NCBI RefSeq assembly: GCF_024505145.1
Contig: NZ_JANIAA010000021.1
Coordinates: forward strand, 1 to 64,000
DNA length: 64,000 nt
Source of the DNA: Streptomyces rugosispiralis
GTDB lineage: Bacteria > Actinomycetota > Actinomycetes > Streptomycetales > Streptomycetaceae
Direction of reading: 5' to 3'
The notes under the pieces are model-generated. The model saw only the letters and a list, made by a program, of their open reading frames with translations. It was not told where the DNA came from and ran no database searches. This document shows, piece after piece, positions 43,604 to 51,947 of the stretch (position 1 is its first letter; the number at the start of each line of letters is the position of its first letter). Both the position numbers and the translations under genes were made by a program.

Positions 43604-44628
43604 GCAATGCGCAGCAGAAGAAGTACCTGGTCACCGGCGGCGCCGGCTATGTCGGCAGCGTGGTCGCGGCGCATCTGCTCGAAGCCGGACACCGGGTGAC
43701 GGTGCTGGACGACCTTTCCACCGGCCACCGCGCCGGGGTTCCCGAGGGCGCGGAGTTCATCGAGGGCCGCATCCAGGACGCCGCCAAGTGGCTCGACCCC
43801 TCCTACGACGGCGTGCTGCACTTCGCGGCGTTCTCCCAGGTCGGCGAGTCCGTCGTGAACCCCGAGAAGTACTGGGTCAACAATGTGGGCGGCACCACCG
43901 AGCTGCTCGCCGCGATGCGCGACGCCGGGGTGCGCACCCTCGTCTTCTCCTCCACCGCCGCCACCTACGGCGAGCCCGACCAGGTCCCGATCACCGAGGA
44001 CCTCCCCACCGCGCCCACCAACCCCTACGGGGCCAGCAAGCTCGCCGTCGACCACATGATCAGCGGTGAGTGCGCCGCCCACGGCCTGGCCGCGGTCTCC
44101 CTGCGCTACTTCAACGTCGCGGGCGCCTACGGGGCGTACGGCGAGCGCCATGACCCCGAGTCCCACCTCATCCCCCTGGTGCTCCAGGTCGCCCAGGGCC
44201 GCCGCGAGGCCATCTCCGTCTTCGGCGACGACTACGCCACCCCCGACGGCACCTGCGTCCGCGACTACATCCATGTCGCGGACCTCGCCGACGCCCATCT
44301 GCTCGCCCTCGGTGCCGCCCTCCCGTCTCCCACCACCACCCTCAACGGAGGCGCTGCGCGCCGCGGAGTCAATCCTGGCGAGCATCTGATCTGCAACCTC
44401 GGCAACGGGAACGGCTTCTCCGTCCGCGAGGTCATCGAGACGGTGCGCCAGGTCACCGGCCACCCCATCCCGGAGATCGCCGCCCCGCGCCGCGGCGGCG
44501 ACCCGGCGGTCCTGGTGGCCTCCGCCGAGCGTGCCAAGGAGCGCCTGGGCTGGCGCCCGACCCGCGCCGACCTGGCCGGAATCGTCGCGGACGCATGGGA
44601 GTTCGCGCAGCGGAGGGAGAGTCAGTGA
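43600..44628 (+). CDS. galE: UDP-glucose 4-epimerase
   Basis: GalE interconverts UDP-galactose and UDP-glucose. An extended SDR of 342 residues: NAD motif TGGAGYVGS, catalytic Ser/Thr in SSTAATYG, YxxxK in YGASK, and the SLRYFNVAGA family segment. A short Gly/Ala-rich stretch (TTLNGGAARRGVNPGEH) inside the C-terminal domain looks slightly expanded. GTGA overlaps at both ends couple it to galT and galK. Confidence 0.95.
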   Translation: MSNAQQKKYLVTGGAGYVGSVVAAHLLEAGHRVTVLDDLSTGHRAGVPEGAEFIEGRIQDAAKWLDPSYDGVLHFAAFSQVGESVVNPEKYWVNNVGGTTELLAAMRDAGVRTLVFSSTAATYGEPDQVPITEDLPTAPTNPYGASKLAVDHMISGECAAHGLAAVSLRYFNVAGAYGAYGERHDPESHLIPLVLQVAQGRREAISVFGDDYATPDGTCVRDYIHVADLADAHLLALGAALPSPTTTLNGGAARRGVNPGEHLICNLGNGNGFSVREVIETVRQVTGHPIPEIAAPRRGGDPAVLVASAERAKERLGWRPTRADLAGIVADAWEFAQRRESQ

Positions 44629-45827
44629 CGGACGAGCACGGCCCCGAGCGGGTCACGGCGGAGTTCCGCGAGGTCTACGGCACCGAGCCCGGCGGCGTCT
44701 GGGCCGCGCCGGGCCGGGTCAATCTGATCGGCGAGCACACCGACTACAACGACGGCTTCGTGATGCCGCTCGCCCTGCCCCACACCTGCCTGGCCGCCGC
44801 CTCGCCGCGCACCGACGGGGTGCTGCGGCTGCACTCGGGCGACGTCCCGGGCGGGGTCGTCGAGCTGCGGGTCGAGGAGCTTGCGCCGGTCGCGGGCGGC
44901 TCGGGCGGCGGCGACCGCGGCGGCTGGGCGGCCTATCCGGCCGGAGTGGTCTGGGCGCTGCGCGAGGCGGGGCTGCTGACGGGCGCGGCCGGCGGTGCGG
45001 AGCTGCACTTCGCGTCCACCGTGCCCACCGGCGCCGGGTTGTCCTCGTCCGCCGCGCTTGAGGTGGTCACGGCCACCGCGCTCAACGATCTGTACGGGCT
45101 GGGGCTCACCCCGCCGCGCATCGCCCAGCTGTGCCAGCGCGCGGAGAACGCGTTCGTGGGCGTGCCCTGCGGGATCATGGACCAGATGGCGTCGGCGTGC
45201 TGCACCGAGGGGCACGCCCTCTTCCTCGACGCCCGTGATCTCAGCCAGCGCCAGGTGCCGTTCGACCTGGCGGCCGAGGGGCTGCGGCTGCTGGTCGTGG
45301 ACACCCGGGTCAAGCACGAGCTCGGCGACGGCGCCTACGCGAGCCGGCGCGACGCGTGCGAGGCGGCCGCGCGGGCGCTCGGGGTACGGGCGCTGCGGGA
45401 CGTGCCCTTCGAGGGGCTGGACGCGACGCTCGCCGAGCTGGAGCGGCTGGGCTGTGACGCGGCCACCCGGCGGCGGGTGCGCCATGTGGTGACCGAGGAC
45501 CGGCGGGTGGAGGAGGTCATCGGGCGGCTCGACGCGGGGGACACCCGGTCCATCGGGCCGGTGCTGACCGCCGGGCACGCCTCCTGCCGCGACGACTTCG
45601 AGATCTCCTGTGAGGAGCTCGACCTCGTCGTGGAGACGGCGAACGCGGCGGGGGCGCTCGGATCGCGGATGACCGGGGGCGGCTTCGGCGGCTCGGCCAT
45701 CGTGCTGGTGGCGGAGGGGGACGCGGAGGCGGTGAGCAAGGCGGTGACCGAGGCGTTCGGCGCGGCCGGGCACCGGGCGCCGCGGATCTTCCCGGCGGTG
45801 CCCAGTGCGGGGGCGCGACGGCTGTAG
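44625..45827 (+). CDS. galK: galactokinase
   Basis: GalK phosphorylates galactose with ATP. 400 residues with the galactokinase signature GRVNLIGEHTDYNDGFVMP, the ATP loop PTGAGLSSSAALE and the third GHMP motif MTGGGFGGSAI. The GTG overlaps the galE stop. It completes the operon galT-galE-galK. No hairpin terminator is obvious; the downstream gap is AT-richer. Confidence 0.96.
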   Translation: MTDEHGPERVTAEFREVYGTEPGGVWAAPGRVNLIGEHTDYNDGFVMPLALPHTCLAAASPRTDGVLRLHSGDVPGGVVELRVEELAPVAGGSGGGDRGGWAAYPAGVVWALREAGLLTGAAGGAELHFASTVPTGAGLSSSAALEVVTATALNDLYGLGLTPPRIAQLCQRAENAFVGVPCGIMDQMASACCTEGHALFLDARDLSQRQVPFDLAAEGLRLLVVDTRVKHELGDGAYASRRDACEAAARALGVRALRDVPFEGLDATLAELERLGCDAATRRRVRHVVTEDRRVEEVIGRLDAGDTRSIGPVLTAGHASCRDDFEISCEELDLVVETANAAGALGSRMTGGGFGGSAIVLVAEGDAEAVSKAVTEAFGAAGHRAPRIFPAVPSAGARRL

Positions 45828-46170
45828 AGGGCCGTACCCACCGGCCCTTGGTCGCCTCTCGGTAAATTTTTGCCGCTCGTGGATCCCGTACTCCCCAAGA
45901 GCGAACAAGAAACCCACAGTGAACAGTCGAGAGCGGTCAGTTTCGCTAATCCGCTTCCTATATGAGACCACGGCCTTACTCTGAGTACAGCGTCGGTGGG
46001 GGCCGACGCTTATCAGGGGGCGAGACAGTCAGGTACGACGTCCGGGGTGGGGTAGCGATCACGGCACGGCGGCGGCCGTGCGGGTTGCGGTGACCTTGCG
46101 CCGGGCGCCGTACCCGCACTGTTTCTCGGTGTATCCGGGATCTTTCATCCGGCGACGTGGGGGGTTGTTC
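45828..46170. other. 343-bp intergenic region with promoter-like sequences
   Basis: Between galK and the LuxR-type gene. It is unusually AT-rich for this DNA around 45865-45985, with a TATATG hexamer, and contains a hairpin AGCGTCGG-N6-CCGACGCT (45989-46010). It likely holds the promoter and leader of the regulator gene. No coding sequence is recognised; the frame open from 46078 has no start signals. Confidence 0.5.
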
Positions 46171-47103
46171 GTGGCGCGTATTCGGGTTCTCGTGGTCGAC
46201 GACCATCGTATTTTCGCCGAGTCCTTAGCGGCCGCCCTCGCGGCGGAGCAGGACGTGGACGTGGCGGCGGCCGGAAGCGGTCCGGCGGCATTGCGCTGTC
46301 TGGAGCGCGCGGCGGCGGAGGGGCGCCGCTTCGACGTCCTGCTGGTCGATGCCGACTTGGGCACGGCCGCCGACGGTATGGGGCCACCGCTTCCGGTGCC
46401 GGCCGAGCTGCCGTACGGCGGGGCGAACGGCACGGCGCACAGCGGCATCCATGGCGGGGCGCGCGTCGGCGCGCACGGCGGGCCGAACGGCGGGCCGCAC
46501 GGTGGAGCCCATGGCGGCCCTGGGGCTGGGGCCCATGGCGGCCCTGGGGTCAATGGCAGCCCCGCACGGGCGGTGAACGGCCGGGCGGCCGACGGCATAT
46601 CGCTCGTCGGCGCGGTCCGCTCCGCCCAGCCGGGGGTGCGCACCGTGGTGCTGGCCGAGCGCGACGATCCGCGCCGCGCGGCGGCGGCGCTGCAGGCCGG
46701 GGCGTCCGGCTGGGTCGCCAAGGACTGCTCGCTGGTCCGGCTGCTCGCGGTCATCCGGGGGGTGCTGCGGGAGGAGACCCATCTGCCGCCCGCTCTGCTC
46801 ACCGGCGTCCTGCGGGAGTTGACGGCCGCCCGTAAGCACCGCACCGAAAGTGAGCGTCTGGTCGAGTCGCTGACCCCGCGTGAGCGGGAGGTGCTGCGCT
46901 GCATGGTGGCCGGGCTCGGCCGTAAGGCCGTCGCCGAGCGGCTCTTCCTCTCCCCGCACACCGTCCGCACCCATATGCAGAATGTGCTGGGCAAGCTGGG
47001 CGTCCACTCCACGCTCGCGGCCGTGGCGCTGGCCCGCCGCGCCGGGGTGGGCCCGGTCGACCTAGCCGGGGAGATTGTCGAACGGGGCGGTCAGCTGGCG
47101 TAG
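46171..47103 (+). CDS. LuxR-type response regulator with Gly/His-rich insert
   Basis: A 310-residue NarL/FixJ-type regulator. The receiver domain keeps D10/D11 and the phosphoacceptor D60 (LLVDADLG), but residues about 75-135, between strands 3 and 4, are a Gly/His-rich insert of AHGG, PHGG and GANG units (DNA about 46420-46560). The domain then resumes (SLVGAVRSAQPGVRTVVLAE, K in SGWVAKDCS). The LuxR helix-turn-helix is complete (LTPREREVLRCMVAG, SPHTVRTHMQNVLGKLGV). GTG with GGGGGG upstream. The 3' end overlaps the convergent marR gene by 42 bp. Confidence 0.9.
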   Translation: MARIRVLVVDDHRIFAESLAAALAAEQDVDVAAAGSGPAALRCLERAAAEGRRFDVLLVDADLGTAADGMGPPLPVPAELPYGGANGTAHSGIHGGARVGAHGGPNGGPHGGAHGGPGAGAHGGPGVNGSPARAVNGRAADGISLVGAVRSAQPGVRTVVLAERDDPRRAAAALQAGASGWVAKDCSLVRLLAVIRGVLREETHLPPALLTGVLRELTAARKHRTESERLVESLTPREREVLRCMVAGLGRKAVAERLFLSPHTVRTHMQNVLGKLGVHSTLAAVALARRAGVGPVDLAGEIVERGGQLA

Positions 47104-47559
47104 CAGCGCGGCCAGTTCGGCGCGCTGGGCCTGGGAGAGCTCGGCCAGGATGGCGTGCTCATGGTGCAGCAGCCCCGCCAGTGCCTGATCGGCGCGGTCA
47201 CGCCCTTCGGCGGTCAGCCGGACCAGCACACCGCGCCGGTCACTGGGGTCGGGCCCCCGCTCGACCAGGCCCTTCTTGGCGAGCCGGTCAATGCGGTTGG
47301 TCATGGTGCCCGAGGTGACCAGGGTCTGGGTCAGCAGCTGCCCGGGGGAGAGCTGATACGGGGGCCCGGCCCGGCGCAGCGAGGTCAGGACGTCGAACTC
47401 CCAGGGCTCCAGATTGTGCTCGGCGAAGGCGATCCGCCGTGCCCGGTCGAGATGGCGGGCGAGCCGGCTGACCCGGCTGAGCACTTCGAGCGGTTCCACA
47501 TCGAGGTCGGGGCGTTCCCGCCGCCACGCCGCGACCAGCCGATCGACCTCGTCCTCCAT
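47062..47559 (-). CDS. MarR-family transcriptional regulator
   Basis: A 165-residue MarR-type dimeric repressor with winged helix centred on PWEFDVLTSLRRAGPPYQLS, LLTQTLVTSGTMTNRIDRL and the wing DRRGVLVRLT. The start is ATG (MEDEVDR) and no ribosome site precedes it. TACACT (47567-47572 on the minus strand) puts the transcript start next to the ATG, so it is probably leaderless. A perfect 18-bp palindrome lies between it and the divergent methyltransferase, which it likely represses. Confidence 0.9.
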   Translation of the reverse strand: MEDEVDRLVAAWRRERPDLDVEPLEVLSRVSRLARHLDRARRIAFAEHNLEPWEFDVLTSLRRAGPPYQLSPGQLLTQTLVTSGTMTNRIDRLAKKGLVERGPDPSDRRGVLVRLTAEGRDRADQALAGLLHHEHAILAELSQAQRAELAALLRQLTAPFDNLPG

Positions 47560-47592
47560 GGCGATCAGTGTAGTGGGTCTGTCGACATGAAG

Positions 47593-47610
47593 TCTCTTGA
47601 CATCAAGAGA
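47593..47610. promoter_or_regulatory. perfect MarR-type operator
   Basis: TCTCTTGA-CA-TCAAGAGA is an 18-bp palindrome, the form bound by many MarR repressors. TTGACA inside it could be the -35 of the methyltransferase promoter, giving simple occlusion. Confidence 0.78.
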
Positions 47611-47693
47611 TAGCGTGGAGCACGGTAAAGCGCCGGGACGCGCGGAAGCGACCCCGGCGACTCGTACCGACCGTACCCGCAGGGGGACCGACC

Positions 47694-48518
47694 ATGACCA
47701 CCGCACCCAACTGGGACCCTCGGCAGTATCTCCGCCACGCCGGCCACCGCACCCGGCCCTTCCTGGATCTGCTGGCCCGCGTCCCCGAACTGCCCACCGA
47801 CCCCGGCCGCCCGCCCCGCATCGCCGATCTGGGCTGCGGCGCTGGGAACGTCACCGCCCTGCTCTTCGACCGCTGGCCGGACGCCCAGGTCACCGGCCTG
47901 GACAGCTCCGCCGAGATGCTGGCCGAGGCCCAGTCCCTCGCGGGCCCCACCACCGGCGGCGGCCGCCTCGACCTCCGGCGGGCCGATGTGCGGAACTGGG
48001 CGCCGGACGAGCCCTACGACCTGATCGTCTCCAACGCCGCCCTCCAGTGGATTCCCGGCCACCCCGACGCCTTCCCCACCTGGCTGGCCGGACTGCGCCC
48101 CGGCGGCACCTTCGCCTTCCAGGTCCCCGGCAACTTCACCGCCCCCAGCCACACCCTGCTGCGCGACCTGTGCAACGCCCCCGAATGGCGCGACCGCCTC
48201 GCCGATCGCGTCCGCGACCCCGGTGGCGTCCTGGAGCCGACCGAATACCTGGCGCGCCTGGCCGCCCTCGGCTGCGAGGTCGACGCCTGGGAGACCACCT
48301 ATGTGCAGATCCTGACCGGCCCCGACCCCGTCCTCGACTGGGTCAAGGGCACCGCCCTGCGCCCGGTCCTGACCGCCCTCGCCGACGACCCACCCGCCCG
48401 CGACAGCTTCCTCACCAGCTACGCCGCCCTCCTCCGCGACGCCTACCCCGCCGCCCCCCACGGCACGGCCTTCCCCTTCCGTCGCGTCTTCGTCGTCGCC
48501 CACCGGGCCGCCCGATGA
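47694..48518 (+). CDS. tam: trans-aconitate 2-methyltransferase-like enzyme
   Basis: A class I SAM methyltransferase of 274 residues resembling Tam, which methylates trans-aconitate and so detoxifies this aconitase inhibitor. Seen: NWDPRQYLRHAGHRTRPF at the start, the SAM motif ADLGCGAGNVT, LDSSAEML, and SNAALQWIPGH. The start has AGGGGGACC. It overlaps the following VOC gene (ATGA), and lies behind a MarR operator. The Tam call rests on general resemblance; another small acid could be the substrate. Confidence 0.85.
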   Translation: MTTAPNWDPRQYLRHAGHRTRPFLDLLARVPELPTDPGRPPRIADLGCGAGNVTALLFDRWPDAQVTGLDSSAEMLAEAQSLAGPTTGGGRLDLRRADVRNWAPDEPYDLIVSNAALQWIPGHPDAFPTWLAGLRPGGTFAFQVPGNFTAPSHTLLRDLCNAPEWRDRLADRVRDPGGVLEPTEYLARLAALGCEVDAWETTYVQILTGPDPVLDWVKGTALRPVLTALADDPPARDSFLTSYAALLRDAYPAAPHGTAFPFRRVFVVAHRAAR

Positions 48519-48877
48519 TCACGTCCCTCGACCACGTACAGCTCGCCGCTCCACCCGGCAGCGAAACTGCGCTGCGCGCTTACTGCGGCGGGGTGCTCGG
48601 CCTGGCGGAAGTCCCCAAACCGCCCGCCCTGGCGGCGAACGGCGGCCTGTGGTTCGCCCGCGGCCCGGTCCAGCTGCACCTGGGCATCGACCCGGACTTC
48701 CGCCCCTCCCGCAAGGCTCACCCGGGGCTCAGGGTCGTCGGCATAGAAGCCTTCGCCGCCCGCCTCGCCGGGCACGGTGCCGAGGCCGTCTGGGACGAGA
48801 AACTGCCGGGGCACCGCCGCTTCTACTCCGAGGACCCGGTCGGCAACCGGCTGGAGTTCCTGGAGCCGAGCGGCTGA
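48515..48877 (+). CDS. VOC-family (glyoxalase/dioxygenase fold) protein
   Basis: A 120-residue single-domain vicinal-oxygen-chelate protein: SLDHVQLAAP at strand 1, LHLGID in the middle, and the C-terminal YSEDPVGNRLEFLEP, which holds metal-ligand Glu/His positions. Such proteins act as lyases, dioxygenases or antibiotic-sequestering proteins. ATG overlaps the methyltransferase stop, so both are made together under MarR control. Confidence 0.9.
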   Translation: MITSLDHVQLAAPPGSETALRAYCGGVLGLAEVPKPPALAANGGLWFARGPVQLHLGIDPDFRPSRKAHPGLRVVGIEAFAARLAGHGAEAVWDEKLPGHRRFYSEDPVGNRLEFLEPSG

Positions 48878-49002
48878 TATCACCCGATCGGATGATCAGT
48901 TCGATGTTTGCCGTGATTGAGCCCTCGCGGACGCATAGCGTCACGGTGTCGCTTGTGCCGCAGTGGCGTCGGCGCCCAAACTGATGGAGGAGGTGCTTCA
49001 CG

Positions 49003-49647
49003 ATGACCGCTCTCGCGCATGAGCCGTACCCCGCACTGGAGGAAGACGTGCCTTCGACCGCCGGGCATGAGGCCGTGTCCCTGGACGAGGTGCTGTGGCA
49101 GGCGTGGAAGGCCATGGAACTCCCCGAGGGCTACCGGGCCGAGATCATCGAGGAGTTCATCGAGGTGTCGCCCACAGGCCGTCGCCGTCACACCGTGATC
49201 ATCAATCGTCTCCGCCGGGCCCTGGAGGCCCATCTAGCGGATGGCGACCACGCCGCCTACCAGGACGGCAATCTCATCCACCGCCGCAAGGTGTGGATCC
49301 CCGACCTCTTCATCGCCCCCGAGGACCTCGACGAGATCCCCGACGAGGAAGACCTCGGAGTGGACGCGAGCGGCGTCCAGGCCGTCTTCGAGGTGGTCTC
49401 GCCGGGCCGGGAAGCCCAGGCCCGCGACCGGAAGCGCAAGCGTCGTGCCTACGCCCGTGCGGGCATTCCGCTCTACGTCCTGATCGACGACTTCGACGGT
49501 GAAGGGACGGTCGTCATCCTCACGGCGCCCGACCCCGACAAGGCCGTCTACGCCGACGAGCACCGCGTCCCCTACGGCACCGACGCCGTCATCCCCGACG
49601 GCCCCGCCAAGGGCTTCGTCATCGGCGAGGCCATCGTCGGGCCGTGA
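49003..49647 (+). CDS. Uma2-family putative endonuclease
   Basis: A 214-residue protein of the DUF820/Uma2 family, a PD-(D/E)XK restriction-like fold expanded in cyanobacteria and actinobacteria. The likely catalytic set is Asp in PDLFIAPED, Glu in VFEVVSPG and the basic DRKRKRRAYARAGIPLYVL helix. No DNA target or partner is known. ATG after GGAGGAGG. The 3' end overlaps by 76 bp the opposite-strand ATPase gene. Confidence 0.85.
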   Translation: MTALAHEPYPALEEDVPSTAGHEAVSLDEVLWQAWKAMELPEGYRAEIIEEFIEVSPTGRRRHTVIINRLRRALEAHLADGDHAAYQDGNLIHRRKVWIPDLFIAPEDLDEIPDEEDLGVDASGVQAVFEVVSPGREAQARDRKRKRRAYARAGIPLYVLIDDFDGEGTVVILTAPDPDKAVYADEHRVPYGTDAVIPDGPAKGFVIGEAIVGP

Positions 49648-50162
49648 TGCTCAGCCGTTCCAGTCCGGGGTGAGCCGGGTGCCGGTACAGCCCCTTCCCG
49701 CGGAAGTCGCGTTTCCGTTTCCGTGGCGACCTCGGCCCATACGGTCAGTCCCGCACGGGAGCGTCGGCCGCCCCAGCGGTGCGCCAGTGCCGCGACCATG
49801 AACAGACCGCGCCCGTGCTCGTCGTCCCCCTCGGGCGGAGCGGTGACCGGGATGTCGCCCGCGCCCTCATCGGTCACGGTGACGATGGCCGAGCGCCCGG
49901 CCAGCGCGAGCGTGACCGCGACCGATCGGCTGGCGGTGTGTTCCAGCGCGTTGGCGGCGAGTTCGCCGATGACGGTCTCCAGCGCCTCGGTGGTCTCCCT
50001 GGGCAACCCCCATGAACGCGCCGTCCTGGCCACATGTCGACGGGCCGCGGCGGCGGAAGCGAGATCGTCGCCGGGGAGCGTCCACAGACTCAGTGCCTGC
50101 GGGCGTGTGGCGCTGCCGAGCGCGGCGCCGACCGCCTCAAGAGACGCGGCGCATTGGTCCAC
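49572..50162 (-). CDS. anti-sigma-like ATP-binding (HATPase) protein
   Basis: A 196-residue stand-alone GHKL ATPase of the SpoIIAB/RsbW-like group: N-box ELAANALEHT, G1 VTDEGAGD, G2 GRGLFMV. Such proteins act as anti-sigma factors or partners of WhiJ-type regulators in Streptomyces. The start is GTG with AAGGGGG upstream; it overlaps the preceding gene's end by 26 bp. The last about 46 residues (from TRLPREG) are Pro/Ala/Ser-rich, lie beyond the normal domain end and are partly antisense to uma2, suggesting loss of an earlier stop. Confidence 0.85.
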   Translation of the reverse strand: MDQCAASLEAVGAALGSATRPQALSLWTLPGDDLASAAAARRHVARTARSWGLPRETTEALETVIGELAANALEHTASRSVAVTLALAGRSAIVTVTDEGAGDIPVTAPPEGDDEHGRGLFMVAALAHRWGGRRSRAGLTVWAEVATETETRLPREGAVPAPGSPRTGTAEHHGPTMASPMTKPLAGPSGMTASVP

Positions 50163-50652
50163 GACCGGCCCCCTTGGTACGGATGTCGGAGAGCCACACT
50201 CCGGCGAGATGGGCGAGCGCGGCGGCGACGGCCTCGCACAACTCGTCGCCGTCGGTGGTGAGCGGGCCCGCCGTGGCCGGTGCCACGATCCAGCGCCGCC
50301 CGCAGGCGGCCCGGCGACCGGCGCGGACATTCGCCTGGGGTGACGGCCAGCGCATGACGCCGGAGGCGACGCAGCGCGTGCCGGTCAGCGGCGGCCAGCT
50401 CGCGGAGCAGCCTGGCGGCGAGAGGAATTCGACTGTCGCCCGCAGCGGCACGTCCAGTACGAGCCCGAGGGCCGTGCCGCTCGCGCGCAGCCGGTGCAGG
50501 GCGACTGCCGCGATCGTGCGGGTCACTCGCGTGACGTCCCACGCCGTGCCGATGGGCACTTCCGCGGCTCGCCCGGTTCGCCAGGCCCGTTCGACGTCGG
50601 CTAACCGGGCTCCGGCGGCGACGGCCGGTGCGGTGGGGGTGTGCGGTGTCAT
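50137..50652 (-). CDS. conserved-looking hypothetical protein of the WhiJ-type cluster
   Basis: I cannot name the family. The 171-residue protein is Ala/Arg-rich, with blocks WDVTRVTRTIAAVALHRL, VLDVPLRATVEFLSPPG and TRCVASGVMRWPSP. It has no signal peptide, membrane segment or obvious catalytic motif. I chose the ATG (MTPHTPTAP) with AAGGGAGC upstream, not the ATG 27 bp earlier. It overlaps the ATPase gene, so both are co-translated, and is divergent from the WhiJ-like regulator. Confidence 0.7.
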   Translation of the reverse strand: MTPHTPTAPAVAAGARLADVERAWRTGRAAEVPIGTAWDVTRVTRTIAAVALHRLRASGTALGLVLDVPLRATVEFLSPPGCSASWPPLTGTRCVASGVMRWPSPQANVRAGRRAACGRRWIVAPATAGPLTTDGDELCEAVAAALAHLAGVWLSDIRTKGAGRGPMRRVS

Positions 50653-50837
50653 GGGCAGCTCCCTTGAGGCGATTGGCATGCGCGTCTGAGACCTTCACGA
50701 GGAGCTTGCCATTGAATTCCAACAACTGGCCTTTACGTCAGTAGAGTTCACCAGTGTGGGTGACTGACTCCCTGGAGTCGTCAACTCGATGCGCATCACC
50801 GCATACGCTCGGCGGACTCGACGGGAGGGAGCGTGGG

Positions 50838-51710
50838 ATGACCGCCACGATGACGGGACCGGCCGGACGCATGCAGATCGCGCGGGGGCTGATCGCGCTG
50901 CGTGAGCGTTGCGGCCTGACGCAGACTCAAGTTGCCGAGCGTGCGGGCGTGAGCAAGGCGACAGTGAGCCGATACGAGGCTTGGCAGGACCGTGCGCGTA
51001 TTCGCTGGGCAACGGTCAAGGCACTGGCCGACGCCTGCGAGGCATCCGCAGAGGAGCGGGAAGCGCTGGTGCGCGTCGTCAAGTCGCAATCCGAGGGCTG
51101 GTGGGTCGGCAACAGCGCGGTACCGGAGTGGATCGATCCCCTGGTCTCGTTCGAGCATGAGGCGGAGTACGAGCACGTGTACGCGAACAACGTCGTACCC
51201 GGACTACTTCAGACCCGTGGCTATGCGACCGCGATCCACCGGGCGACTGAACTGCGCACCCCCAACGAGCAGGTCGAGCGCATGGTCGACGCCCGGATGC
51301 AGCGCCAGAGCATCCTTGACCGGCAAGTGCCCCTGCATCTGTGGGTAATCCTGGACGAAGCCGTACTCCGTCGCATCGTGGGTGACGAGGCGGTGATGGC
51401 CGAGCAGTTGGACCACCTCTACGACATGGCGCAGCGCCCGAACATCGATATCCAGCTACTCCCTTTCACGGCTGGAGCCCATGCCGCGGGGTCCGGGCAC
51501 TTCGTCATCCTCGGCCGGGACGATGCACGAAACCCGCTCAACTCCATGGCCGTCGTGTACATCGAGATGCGGCGCAGGGGCTTGTACCTTGACGACGTGG
51601 ACGCGGTGTCTTCCTATAAGTTGTCGTTCGATTACCTTCGTTCGCAGGCAGCCGACTCGACAGTTTCACTGCGGCTGCTGGGGACCGTGCGACAGGAGTT
51701 CTCTTCATGA
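50838..51710 (+). CDS. WhiJ-like XRE regulator (DUF5753)
   Basis: A 290-residue transcription regulator: N-terminal helix-turn-helix (LRERCGLTQTQVAERAGVSK, then ATVSRYEAW) and a C-terminal DUF5753 domain (ANNVVPGLLQTRGYATAIH, then PNIDIQLLPFTAGAH). This is the WhiJ/Scr1 type that is multiply duplicated in Streptomyces and controls development. It pairs with the DUF397 protein that follows (ATGA overlap). ATG with GGGAGGGAG upstream. Confidence 0.92.
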   Translation: MTATMTGPAGRMQIARGLIALRERCGLTQTQVAERAGVSKATVSRYEAWQDRARIRWATVKALADACEASAEEREALVRVVKSQSEGWWVGNSAVPEWIDPLVSFEHEAEYEHVYANNVVPGLLQTRGYATAIHRATELRTPNEQVERMVDARMQRQSILDRQVPLHLWVILDEAVLRRIVGDEAVMAEQLDHLYDMAQRPNIDIQLLPFTAGAHAAGSGHFVILGRDDARNPLNSMAVVYIEMRRRGLYLDDVDAVSSYKLSFDYLRSQAADSTVSLRLLGTVRQEFSS

Positions 51711-51925
51711 GCGATCGCATATCCACCGTTGGCATGGCAGCCGCGATCTGGCGCAGAAGCAGTTACAGCGGCCCGGAGGGCAATGAGTGCGTCGAGGTCG
51801 CGGACCTCCGTACCCACATCGCCGTCCGCGACTCCAAGAACACGACCGGCCCCGTCCTGACCTTCCCCGCCGACGCCTTCGCCTCGTTCGTCGGCGAGGT
51901 GAAGGCGGGACGCCGGCGCGACTGA
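51707..51925 (+). CDS. DUF397-domain small acidic partner protein
   Basis: A 72-residue single DUF397 domain: WRRSSYSGPEGNECVEVAD, VRDSKN, and FPADAFASFV. In Streptomyces such proteins are encoded next to WhiJ-like regulators and are thought to antagonise or bind them (Scr2-type). The ATG overlaps the regulator stop, so stoichiometric expression is expected. Confidence 0.93.
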   Translation: MSDRISTVGMAAAIWRRSSYSGPEGNECVEVADLRTHIAVRDSKNTTGPVLTFPADAFASFVGEVKAGRRRD

Positions 51926-51947
51926 GGCTGTCCCTTGACTGCGCCCG

